Part shown: positions 1-6,276 of the stretch, piece by piece
How the letters are laid out: every line of letters begins with the position of its first letter
How positions within the stretch are numbered: the first letter of the stretch is position 1
Source: Actinomycetota bacterium
GTDB lineage: Bacteria; Actinomycetota; Actinomycetes; Nanopelagicales; Nanopelagicaceae
Direction of reading: 5' to 3'
Assembly (NCBI GenBank): GCA_009699765.1
Contig: WLNN01000073.1
Coordinates: 1 to 6,768, forward strand
Length of the DNA stretch: 6,768 nucleotides
Translations under genes and position numbers: made by a program
The notes under the pieces: generated by a model
Told to the model about the DNA's origin: nothing
Databases searched by the model: none
What the model saw: the letters and a program-made list of their open reading frames with translations, nothing else

Positions 1-59
1 AGAACTGCAATCGGTGCAAGGATCCAGAACATGACGGTCTCTGGTGTCTGAATAATCAT
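1..59 (-). CDS. nuoJ: NADH-quinone oxidoreductase subunit J, N-terminal fragment
   Basis: Only the first 19 codons are inside the window; the gene runs off its low-coordinate edge. The visible protein begins [19 protein letters not shown]: a short polar lead followed by the start of a hydrophobic helix, which is how actinobacterial NuoJ proteins open. The ATG shares its A with the nuoI stop in a TAATG junction and has a GGGGGAG ribosome site eight bases upstream. NuoJ is a membrane subunit of complex I next to NuoA, NuoK and NuoH. Its third helix takes part in coupling quinone reduction to proton movement, but that part is not visible. The identification rests on position after nuoI and on the N-terminal style, since the fragment is too short for domain evidence. 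Confidence 0.85.
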   Translation of the reverse strand, partial: MIIQTPETVMFWILAPIAV

Positions 60-703
60 TACTTAGACTCCCCCGCAGGTGTTTCACCAAGAACGGCGCC
101 TTGTGAAGGATCAGCTGCTTTAACTTCACCACGGTAATAGTTGTTCTCATCCATACCTGGATACATAGGATGCGGTGGCATCACCATTCCTGCACGAAGT
201 GGTGCGAGGAGATCTTGCTTTTCAAAGATCAACTTCTCTCGAGAATCATCTGCAAGCTCGTACTCGTTTGTCATTGTCAGCGCACGAGTTGGACATGCTT
301 CAACGCAGAGACCGCAGAAAATGCAACGCAAGTAATTGATTTGATAGACCGCTCCGTGACGCTCACCCGGTGAGACCTGATTATCAGGAGTGTTATTTCC
401 ACCTTCAACATAAATTGCATCTGCAGGACATGCCCATGCGCAAAGTTCGCATCCAATGCACTTCTCAAGTCCATCTGGGTGGCGATTTAATTGATGACGT
501 CCGTGGAAGCGAGCTTCCGTCGGTGCCTTTACATCGGGGTATTGAACGCTGAGGTTCTTCTTAAACATTGTCTTGAAGGTGACCCAAAATCCAAGTGATT
601 GCTTTCCTAAAGATGCTGGACCAGGCTGTTCAACTTCAACAAATGCGACATCATTAACATCTCGCGCAGCGCCGGACTTCTTTGGCTCTAATGAGTTACT
701 CAT
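59..703 (-). CDS. nuoI: NADH-quinone oxidoreductase subunit I (two 4Fe-4S ferredoxin-like protein)
   Basis: This 214-residue protein is the peripheral-arm subunit that holds clusters N6a and N6b and passes electrons from NuoG towards N2 and quinone. Two ferredoxin motifs are visible: C82, C85, C88 with C92-P, and C127, C130, C133 with C137-P. In 8Fe ferredoxin folds the fourth Cys of each motif ligates the other cluster. Residues 38 to 56 ([13 protein letters not shown] and on to QYPD) form the amphipathic segment that lies on the membrane. About 35 polar residues precede it. The C-terminal tail from about residue 170, with [19 protein letters not shown], resembles actinobacterial NuoI. E. 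coli NuoI is 180 residues, so this one is extended at both ends. The frame stays open 37 codons further upstream (to 814), but the ATG at 703 is chosen because an AGGAGA ribosome site sits five bases before it and it overlaps the nuoH stop by only eight bases. Confidence 0.96.
   Translation of the reverse strand: MSNSLEPKKSGAARDVNDVAFVEVEQPGPASLGKQSLGFWVTFKTMFKKNLSVQYPDVKAPTEARFHGRHQLNRHPDGLEKCIGCELCAWACPADAIYVEGGNNTPDNQVSPGERHGAVYQINYLRCIFCGLCVEACPTRALTMTNEYELADDSREKLIFEKQDLLAPLRAGMVMPPHPMYPGMDENNYYRGEVKAADPSQGAVLGETPAGESK
68..74 (-). promoter_or_regulatory. nuoJ ribosome binding site
   Basis: GGGGGAG on the minus strand lies eight bases before the nuoJ ATG, inside the last codons of nuoI. 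It is G-rich rather than a perfect Shine-Dalgarno match, but with the TAATG junction it fixes the nuoJ start. Confidence 0.65.
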
Positions 704-1973
704 TATCTTCTCCTGCAATCTTTCCTGAAGTTTGGCTTCCTGAAACATGGCTACTAGTTGTTGCGCTAAATGATGGAACGCCTGGAAGTGATGGGACTGG
801 GAAGTCAGGTGCATCTCCCTCAGGAAGTGGCAAACGCGCCTTCTTCTGTGACTTTTCGAAGAGTGAAGAAATTGCCATCACAATAATTACAACTCCCACT
901 GCAAATCCCAATGCAACAGTGCGTGAGGCACCGTTCTGCTGAATCACGCGAAGTGATGCAACAATCATGATCCACAAAAGTGAAACTGGGATGAGTACTT
1001 TCCAACCGAACTTCATGAACTGGTCATAGCGAAGTCGAGGCAGTGATGCACGGAGCCACATAAAGATAAAGAAGAAGAGATTTACCTTTAAGAAGAACCA
1101 GACGATTGTGAACCATCCGCCGAGCCATGCTTCGGTAAATCCAAGTCCAGGAAGTGCGTGATATCCACCGAGGAAAAGAGTTGTTGCAAGTGCGGAAACC
1201 GCGATGATATTTACGTATTCTGCCAAGAAGAAGAGTGCAAACTTCAATGATGAGTACTCGGTATGGAATCCACCTACGAGTTCGCCCTCAGCTTCTGCTA
1301 AGTCGAATGGTGCGCGGTTGGTTTCACCGACCATTGAAATTACGTAGATAACAAATGATGGAAAGAGAACAACGACATTCCAAATATGTGAGTGCTGCGA
1401 ATTGACGATATCTGAGGTCGACATTGAGCCTGCATAGATAAAGACAGCAACGAGAGAAAGGCCCATAGCAACTTCGTATGAGATGACCTGTGCGCTTGAA
1501 CGAAGCCCACCAAGTAATGGATATGTCGATCCAGAAGACCATCCAGCGAGGACAACTCCATACACACCGATCGAAGTAACTGCCAAAATGTAGAGAACTC
1601 CTACCGGAATATCGGTGAGCTGCATGGCAGTTGTTTTTCCAAGGAGTGTGACAACACCCGTCATTGGAATTACTGCGAAAGACATAAAGCACATTGCTGC
1701 AGCGATGATTGGTGCAGCAATAAATACAACTTTATCTGCCGCTGCAGGAATGATGTCTTCCTTCAGCGCAAGCTTGACTCCGTCAGAGAGTGATTGAAGG
1801 AGGCCAAAAGGTCCAACACGGTTAGGACCAGTACGTTGTTGCATCTTTGCAAGTACGCGACGCTCGGTCCATACAGCCATCAACGTTGCAACTACGCAGA
1901 TTGCAAAGACAAGAACTGCCTTTACTGCGACAAGCCAACCTGGATCGTTTCCGAGAAGCTGTGCGGTTGTCAT
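696..1973 (-). CDS. nuoH: NADH-quinone oxidoreductase subunit H (membrane, quinone-site)
   Basis: This 425-residue integral membrane protein joins the peripheral and membrane arms of complex I and forms much of the quinone-entry channel. About nine hydrophobic segments can be read, near residues 12-34, 83-110, 119-145, 163-183, 197-216, 243-270, 285-308, 325-343 and 353-373. The family signatures are intact: [20 protein letters not shown] from residue 37, followed by D64; [20 protein letters not shown] from 216, a loop rich in conserved acids (E217, E227, E229, E231); and [11 protein letters not shown] from 308. After the last helix comes a polar, Pro- and Ser-rich tail of roughly 50 residues (about 375-425). 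E. coli NuoH, at 325 residues, lacks it, while actinobacterial homologues tend to be longer. The start at 1973 overlaps the nuoG stop as ATGA. Only a weak G-rich ribosome site (GGTGGTG) precedes it, so initiation probably depends on coupling to nuoG translation. Confidence 0.97.
   Translation of the reverse strand: MTTAQLLGNDPGWLVAVKAVLVFAICVVATLMAVWTERRVLAKMQQRTGPNRVGPFGLLQSLSDGVKLALKEDIIPAAADKVVFIAAPIIAAAMCFMSFAVIPMTGVVTLLGKTTAMQLTDIPVGVLYILAVTSIGVYGVVLAGWSSGSTYPLLGGLRSSAQVISYEVAMGLSLVAVFIYAGSMSTSDIVNSQHSHIWNVVVLFPSFVIYVISMVGETNRAPFDLAEAEGELVGGFHTEYSSLKFALFFLAEYVNIIAVSALATTLFLGGYHALPGLGFTEAWLGGWFTIVWFFLKVNLFFFIFMWLRASLPRLRYDQFMKFGWKVLIPVSLLWIMIVASLRVIQQNGASRTVALGFAVGVVIIVMAISSLFEKSQKKARLPLPEGDAPDFPVPSLPGVPSFSATTSSHVSGSQTSGKIAGEDNE
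709..714 (-). promoter_or_regulatory. nuoI ribosome binding site (decides the start)
   Basis: AGGAGA lies five bases before the ATG at 703, within the nuoH tail codons. This site decides the start, because the nuoI frame remains open upstream to an ATG at 814 (and another Met at 748), which would give up to 37 extra residues of low-complexity, His- and Gln-rich sequence unlike NuoI. Confidence 0.8.
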
Positions 1974-4345
1974 GCTTTCACCACCGTAACTAGTTCGCCA
2001 TGTACCGCATCGAGTGCGATAAGTGCTTGTGAGCCAAATGAATTACGTGGGATCCAGACTGCATCATCATGAATATCTTCGACAAGTGAAGGCAGAGTGA
2101 TTGAGCCATTGGCATTAGAGATACGCACTTGGTCCCCACTAACTACTCCAATTGCAGATGCACGCTTTTGTGAAATAACTGCAACTGTCTGTCGACGAGT
2201 TCCAGCAAGATTGTCTTCTCCGCGCTGCAGGGTTCCCATATCAAGTAGGCGGCGCCATGAAGTAAGAATTGCTTGATCTCCAGATGGTGTTAATGCATTA
2301 CCCTCATTCACAGTGGTAAATGCAACACGGGTGCCATCCCACTTACCAAGTTGTGCAATCTCGCGAGCAGTCGCAGAGACAGTACCTAGGGAGATTGATT
2401 CACCCATCGCATCTGCAAGTGCAGACAAGATACGTACATCACTGCGGTTATGAGAGTCATCAACGGCTGCATCAAAGGCACGTGCGCGGCCTTCCCAGTT
2501 AAGGAATGAGCCAGACTTTTCTGTAATCGCAGCTACCGGAAGAACTACGTCAGCAACTTCTGTAATAGATGATGTTGCAATTTCAAGTGATACAACAAAG
2601 GAATTCTTTAGTACATCTAGAACTTTGTTGCTACGCAAGAGATCGCGTGCATCTACTCCGCCAACAACAACAGCATCAAGTTCGTTCTGGCTGAGTGCCT
2701 CGATAATCTGATGTGTTGTGCGCCCTGGCTCTGAGGGAAGTGAATCAATTCCCCAAGCTGCTGCAACATCAACGCGAGCAGCAGAATCTGCAACTGGTCG
2801 TCCGCCTGGAAGAAGTGTTGGGAATGCACCAGACTCAAGTGCGCCACGTTCGCCAGCGCGACGTGGGATCCAAGCAAGCTTTGCGCCTGTCTTCTCAGCG
2901 AGTGCTATCGCAGCAGATATGAGTCCGATTGATTCAGAAGCGCGCTCACCGAGGAGAATGACTGACTTTGCAGTGAGTGCAACTGTGGCAACTGCAGCAG
3001 CTTCTGCACCTGGTGCGACCTTGATGAAATTCGCCTTTAACTTATCCATCGCGATTGAACCCTTGGTTGCAACTGAGGTCACCTTCAGGTTGCGCTTCTT
3101 AAAGTTCTTGTTAAGGCGTAAGAAAACAATTGGTGATTCTTCTTCTGGCTCAAAGGCAACGAGCAGAACATGGTCGGCAGAATCAATATCGCTGTAATGA
3201 ACATCAAATTTTCCAGCAATCTTTGCCGCCAGGAAGTTTCCTTCTTCTTCGCCGCTAACTCGGGCACGGAAGTCGATGTCATTGGTCTTTAGCGCGATAC
3301 GTGCAAATTTTGAATATCCATAAGCATCTTCAGTTGTGATGCGGCCACCAGTAAGAACTGCTGCGCGCTTGCCTTTAAGTCCTGCTGCAGCTGCAGCAAG
3401 TGCTTCCGGCCATGATGCTTGCACAAGAACACCTTCTGAATTACGAACCAATGGTTGCGTGAGGCGATCTGTTGATGTCACATACTTAAATGCCCAACGA
3501 CCCTTATCGCAGTTCCATTCTTCATTAACTGCCGCATCATCTCCTGCAAGGCGACGTAGAGTTTTTCCACGACGTACATCGGTACGCATATCGCAACCTG
3601 ATGCACAGTGCTCGCACGCACTTGGAGTCGATACCAAATCGAATGGACGAGCACGGAAACGATATGAAGCGCCAGTTAATGCACCGACTGGGCAAATCTG
3701 AATTGTGTTGCCAGAGAAATATGAGTTGAAAGGATCGTTTTCGTAGATACCAACCTGCTGCAGCGCACCGCGGTGGTTAAGGGTAATAAATGAATCCGAT
3801 GCAATCTGATTTGAAAAACGTGTGCAACGCGCACATAGAACACAACGTTCGCGATCGAGAAGTACCTGTGATGAAATATTAATTGGCTTCTCAAATGTGC
3901 GCTTGTAGCCAGTCAGTTGTGACTGTGCATTTCCATTGCTCATCGCTTGGTTCTGCAGTGGGCATTCGCCACCCTTGTCGCAGACTGGGCAATCAAGAGG
4001 GTGATTTCCAAGGAGAAGCTCCATTACTCCTTTTTGAGCCTTATCGGCGACAGCGGATGTGAGTTGAGTTTTAACAATCATATTTGGCTCTACTGGAATC
4101 GTGCATGATGCCTGAGGCTTTGGAAATGCACGACCGTTGATTTCGACATCAACTAAACATTGGCGGCATGCGCCAACTGGATCGAGAAGTGGGTGATCAC
4201 AGAAACGAGGAATCTGAATTCCAAGTTTTTCTGCAGCACGGATAATCAACGTTCCCTTGGGAACTGTTACTTCAAACCCATCGATAACTACAGTGATCAT
4301 CTCAACTGGAGTCACCTCTGTTGCAGAATTAGCAAACGTTGTCAT
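1970..4345 (-). CDS. nuoG: NADH-quinone oxidoreductase subunit G (large iron-sulfur subunit)
   Basis: This 791-residue protein is the largest peripheral-arm subunit and carries the electron wire from NuoF towards NuoI. The domains in order are as follows. A plant-type 2Fe-2S domain holds N1b (C49, C60, C63, C81). A His-Cys motif for N5 follows (H115, C119, C122, C128), then the N4 ligands C168, C171, C174 and C218. A further site, C244, C247, C251 and C279, matches the off-pathway cluster N7. From about residue 285 to the end runs a degenerate molybdopterin-oxidoreductase-like domain, which in NuoG serves as a scaffold without a metal cofactor. The segment near 735-775 (SGDQVRI ... VWIPRNSFG) resembles its C-terminal dinucleotide-binding-like portion. 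The start at 4345 directly follows the nuoF stop and has a GGAGG site eight bases upstream. A second Met at residue 16, just before the ferredoxin domain, has no comparable site. Length and spacing are normal for actinobacterial NuoG. Confidence 0.97.
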   Translation of the reverse strand: MTTFANSATEVTPVEMITVVIDGFEVTVPKGTLIIRAAEKLGIQIPRFCDHPLLDPVGACRQCLVDVEINGRAFPKPQASCTIPVEPNMIVKTQLTSAVADKAQKGVMELLLGNHPLDCPVCDKGGECPLQNQAMSNGNAQSQLTGYKRTFEKPINISSQVLLDRERCVLCARCTRFSNQIASDSFITLNHRGALQQVGIYENDPFNSYFSGNTIQICPVGALTGASYRFRARPFDLVSTPSACEHCASGCDMRTDVRRGKTLRRLAGDDAAVNEEWNCDKGRWAFKYVTSTDRLTQPLVRNSEGVLVQASWPEALAAAAAGLKGKRAAVLTGGRITTEDAYGYSKFARIALKTNDIDFRARVSGEEEGNFLAAKIAGKFDVHYSDIDSADHVLLVAFEPEEESPIVFLRLNKNFKKRNLKVTSVATKGSIAMDKLKANFIKVAPGAEAAAVATVALTAKSVILLGERASESIGLISAAIALAEKTGAKLAWIPRRAGERGALESGAFPTLLPGGRPVADSAARVDVAAAWGIDSLPSEPGRTTHQIIEALSQNELDAVVVGGVDARDLLRSNKVLDVLKNSFVVSLEIATSSITEVADVVLPVAAITEKSGSFLNWEGRARAFDAAVDDSHNRSDVRILSALADAMGESISLGTVSATAREIAQLGKWDGTRVAFTTVNEGNALTPSGDQAILTSWRRLLDMGTLQRGEDNLAGTRRQTVAVISQKRASAIGVVSGDQVRISNANGSITLPSLVEDIHDDAVWIPRNSFGSQALIALDAVHGELVTVVKA
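1975..1985 (-). promoter_or_regulatory. weak nuoH ribosome binding site
   Basis: GGTGGTGAAAG precedes the nuoH ATG and is only a partial Shine-Dalgarno match. With the ATGA overlap, the more likely mechanism is re-initiation or coupling from nuoG. This is the weakest initiation site of the six visible starts. Confidence 0.4.
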
Positions 4346-5644
4346 TTATTTAGCCTCCGCAAAGAGCGTTGATTTTGCTGCATCGAATGGGCAACCAGCA
4401 CCAGTCACGTGTGCGATGTACTCATCACGGAAATACTTAATTGAGGAAGTGATCGGACTTGTTGCTCCATCACCGAGAGCGCAGAATGAACGGCCCATGA
4501 TGTTGTCGCAGAGATCGAGCAGCTTCGCAAGATCTGCCTCGCTTCCCTTGCCTTCTTCAAGATCGCGCAGAATTTGCACCAACCACCATGTGCCTTCACG
4601 ACATGGCGTGCATTTTCCGCATGATTCGTGCTTGTAGAACTCGGTCCAACGCAAAACTGCGCGAACAACACAAGTAGTTTCATCAAATATCTGAAGCGCC
4701 TTTGTTCCAAGCATTGATCCTGCTGCGGCAACGCCTTCGTAATCCAAAGGAACATCAAGATGCTCGGCAGTAAACAGTGGTGTTGATGAACCACCTGGTG
4801 TCCAGAATTTCAATTGATGGCCATTGCGAATTCCACCTGCGAGCTCAAGGATTTCGCGAAGCGTAATCCCAAGAGGAGCTTCGAATTGTCCTGGGTTATT
4901 AACATGGCCAGAGAGTGAGTAAAGAGTTGCACCCTTTGACTTCTCTGTTCCCATTGATTGGTACCACTCAGCACCATTTGCAACTATTGCCGGAACTGCT
5001 GCGATTGACTCAACATTGTTAACAACTGTTGGTCGTGCATATAAACCAGCGATAGCTGGGAATGGCGGGCGAAGACGTGGCTGACCACGGAAGCCTTCAA
5101 GTGAATCAAGAAGCGCAGTTTCTTCACCACAGATGTAAGCACCAGCACCGATATGAAGAACGAGATCAATATCGTGGCCTGTTCCAAAAACATTCTTGCC
5201 TAAGTAGCCTGCTTTGTAAGCATCTGCGATTGCTTTATTGAGACGACGAACAACATGTGTTACTTCACCACGAATATAAATAAATGCGTGCTTTGCGCGA
5301 ATCGCATATGCAGCAATGATGACGCCTTCAACTAGTACATGTGGATTTGCCATAAGTAGCGGCATGTCCTTACATGTTCCTGGCTCTGACTCATCTGCAT
5401 TAACAACTAAGTAGTGTTCTTTATTATCGCCTTGTGGGATAAAGCCCCACTTCATTCCGGTCGGAAAGCCTGCACCACCGCGACCGCGAAGCCCTGAGTC
5501 TTTTACAAGTTGAATTAGCGCATCTGGATCCATTGCAAGTGCCTTAACCGCTGCGGCATATCCACCGTTGCGCTTGTACGCATCAATCGTGAAGGAATCT
5601 TTCTGATCCCAATGCGCCGAAAGGACGGGAGTGAGCTTTGACAT
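4346..5644 (-). CDS. nuoF: NADH-quinone oxidoreductase subunit F (NADH- and FMN-binding)
   Basis: This 432-residue protein is the catalytic subunit that oxidises NADH: hydride passes to FMN and then single electrons to cluster N3. The flavin and nucleotide motifs are textbook: GLRGRGGAGFPTGMKW at residues 51-66, NADESEPGTCKDMPLL at 83-98, and GAGAYICGEETAL at 167-179 or so. The N3 4Fe-4S ligands are C342, C345 and C348 in ESCGKCTPCREG, plus C388. A SLBB-like segment (near 245-290, beginning SGHVNNPGQFE) precedes the cluster domain. Length is close to E. coli NuoF (445 residues). The ATG at 5644 shares a base with the nuoE stop (TAATG) and follows a very strong AAAGGAGGG ribosome site. With NuoE and NuoG present next door, the complex should use NADH rather than ferredoxin or F420H2. 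No anomaly was seen. Confidence 0.98.
   Translation of the reverse strand: MSKLTPVLSAHWDQKDSFTIDAYKRNGGYAAAVKALAMDPDALIQLVKDSGLRGRGGAGFPTGMKWGFIPQGDNKEHYLVVNADESEPGTCKDMPLLMANPHVLVEGVIIAAYAIRAKHAFIYIRGEVTHVVRRLNKAIADAYKAGYLGKNVFGTGHDIDLVLHIGAGAYICGEETALLDSLEGFRGQPRLRPPFPAIAGLYARPTVVNNVESIAAVPAIVANGAEWYQSMGTEKSKGATLYSLSGHVNNPGQFEAPLGITLREILELAGGIRNGHQLKFWTPGGSSTPLFTAEHLDVPLDYEGVAAAGSMLGTKALQIFDETTCVVRAVLRWTEFYKHESCGKCTPCREGTWWLVQILRDLEEGKGSEADLAKLLDLCDNIMGRSFCALGDGATSPITSSIKYFRDEYIAHVTGAGCPFDAAKSTLFAEAK
4354..4358 (-). promoter_or_regulatory. nuoG ribosome binding site
   Basis: A perfect GGAGG core lies eight bases before the nuoG ATG, inside the final Glu-Ala codons of nuoF. It supports the start at 4345 over the internal Met16. 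Confidence 0.85.
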
Positions 5645-6276
5645 TACTTTCCCTCCTTTGCGAGCTTGAGGCCAAGAAGTGTAGGAATACCAGCCTGAAT
5701 ACCTTCTTCAGCTAATCCATCATCTAAGCCTGCAAGAACAGCAGATGCTTCTTTAAAAGTGACGAGACGATTTGGTCCGCGAGTAGGCGCTGGTGGATTT
5801 CCGGCGCGCGCGCCATCGACAAGTGCCTTGGCTGATTCGACAGTTTGGTTGTCGTAGAACTCCCAGTTAGCCATTACAACTGGCGCATAATCGCATGCTG
5901 CATTGCATTCGATATGTTCGAGTGAAACTTTTCCATCAGCTGTAACGCCATCGTTTTCAATTCCAAGGTGCTCTTTAAGCGAAGCGAGAATTACATCTCC
6001 ACCCATGATTGCGCATAAAGTATTTGTGCAGACACCAATGTGATATTCGCCAGTAGCGCTGCGCTTGTACTGAGTATAGAAAGTTGAAACAGCTGAAACT
6101 TCAGCGGTTTCGATTTCAAGTAATGTTGCAATTAACTCAATGCCCTCGTTTGTTACAAAACCTGAAACTGATTGCACATAGTGAAGCAAAGGCATAATTG
6201 CAGAGCGCTTACGTGGATAGCGCGCAATGATTGATTGCATGATCTCCATGTTTAGAACTGAATTAGTAGTTGTCAT
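5644..6276 (-). CDS. nuoE: NADH-quinone oxidoreductase subunit E (2Fe-2S, thioredoxin-like)
   Basis: This 210-residue protein is the 24-kDa-type subunit that pairs with NuoF and holds the 2Fe-2S cluster N1a near the flavin. An N-terminal helical part (about 1-65, with PRKRSAIMPLLHYVQ) is followed by a thioredoxin-like domain carrying the four ligands C83, C88, C124 and C128. Their spacing, C-x4-C and C-x3-C, is typical of the family. SAVSTFYTQY at 61-70 is the conserved lead into that domain. Beyond about residue 155 there is a tail of roughly 55 residues (PPAPTRGPNRLVTFKEASAVL onward, positions 161-181 and after) that E. coli NuoE (166 residues) lacks. Similar tails occur in actinobacterial NuoE. 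The ATG at 6276 shares a base with the nuoD stop. A GGGAGG site lies 12 bases upstream, somewhat far. Met10 and Met13 are in frame, but Met10 lacks a ribosome site. Confidence 0.97.
   Translation of the reverse strand: MTTTNSVLNMEIMQSIIARYPRKRSAIMPLLHYVQSVSGFVTNEGIELIATLLEIETAEVSAVSTFYTQYKRSATGEYHIGVCTNTLCAIMGGDVILASLKEHLGIENDGVTADGKVSLEHIECNAACDYAPVVMANWEFYDNQTVESAKALVDGARAGNPPAPTRGPNRLVTFKEASAVLAGLDDGLAEEGIQAGIPTLLGLKLAKEGK
5651..5659 (-). promoter_or_regulatory. strong nuoF ribosome binding site
   Basis: AAAGGAGGG, with the GGAGG core seven bases from the ATG, is the strongest initiation site in the window. It is embedded in the Lys-Glu-Gly-Lys end of nuoE. Confidence 0.9.

Noticed and set aside
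2718..3197. A 159-codon open frame on the plus strand, the longest antisense frame.
   Set aside because: It lies wholly within nuoG in antisense. Its product is Ala/Ser/Arg-rich with no recognisable domain, and I see no ribosome site or promoter for it. It is a shadow of nuoG codon usage.
3383..3398. A perfect 16-base palindrome, TGCTGCAGCTGCAGCA, which could be an operator or hairpin.
   Set aside because: It falls in a run of Ala codons of nuoG (residues about 316-321), and GCT/GCA repeats create this palindrome automatically. There is no loop, no T-run and no nearby gene start.
3336..3701. A plus-strand open frame of 121 codons opposite the N7 and MopB-like region of nuoG.
   Set aside because: The product is Arg/Ser/Ala-rich low-complexity sequence typical of antisense reading; the NuoG reading on the other strand is strongly supported.
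4298..4345. An alternative nuoG start at Met16, just before the ferredoxin domain.
   Set aside because: The first ATG has a perfect GGAGG site at good distance and directly follows the nuoF stop; the inner Met has no comparable site.
4257..4637. A plus-strand open frame of 126 codons crossing the nuoF/nuoG junction.
   Set aside because: It is antisense to conserved cofactor-binding parts of NuoF and NuoG, with no recognisable domain in the product, so chance explains it.
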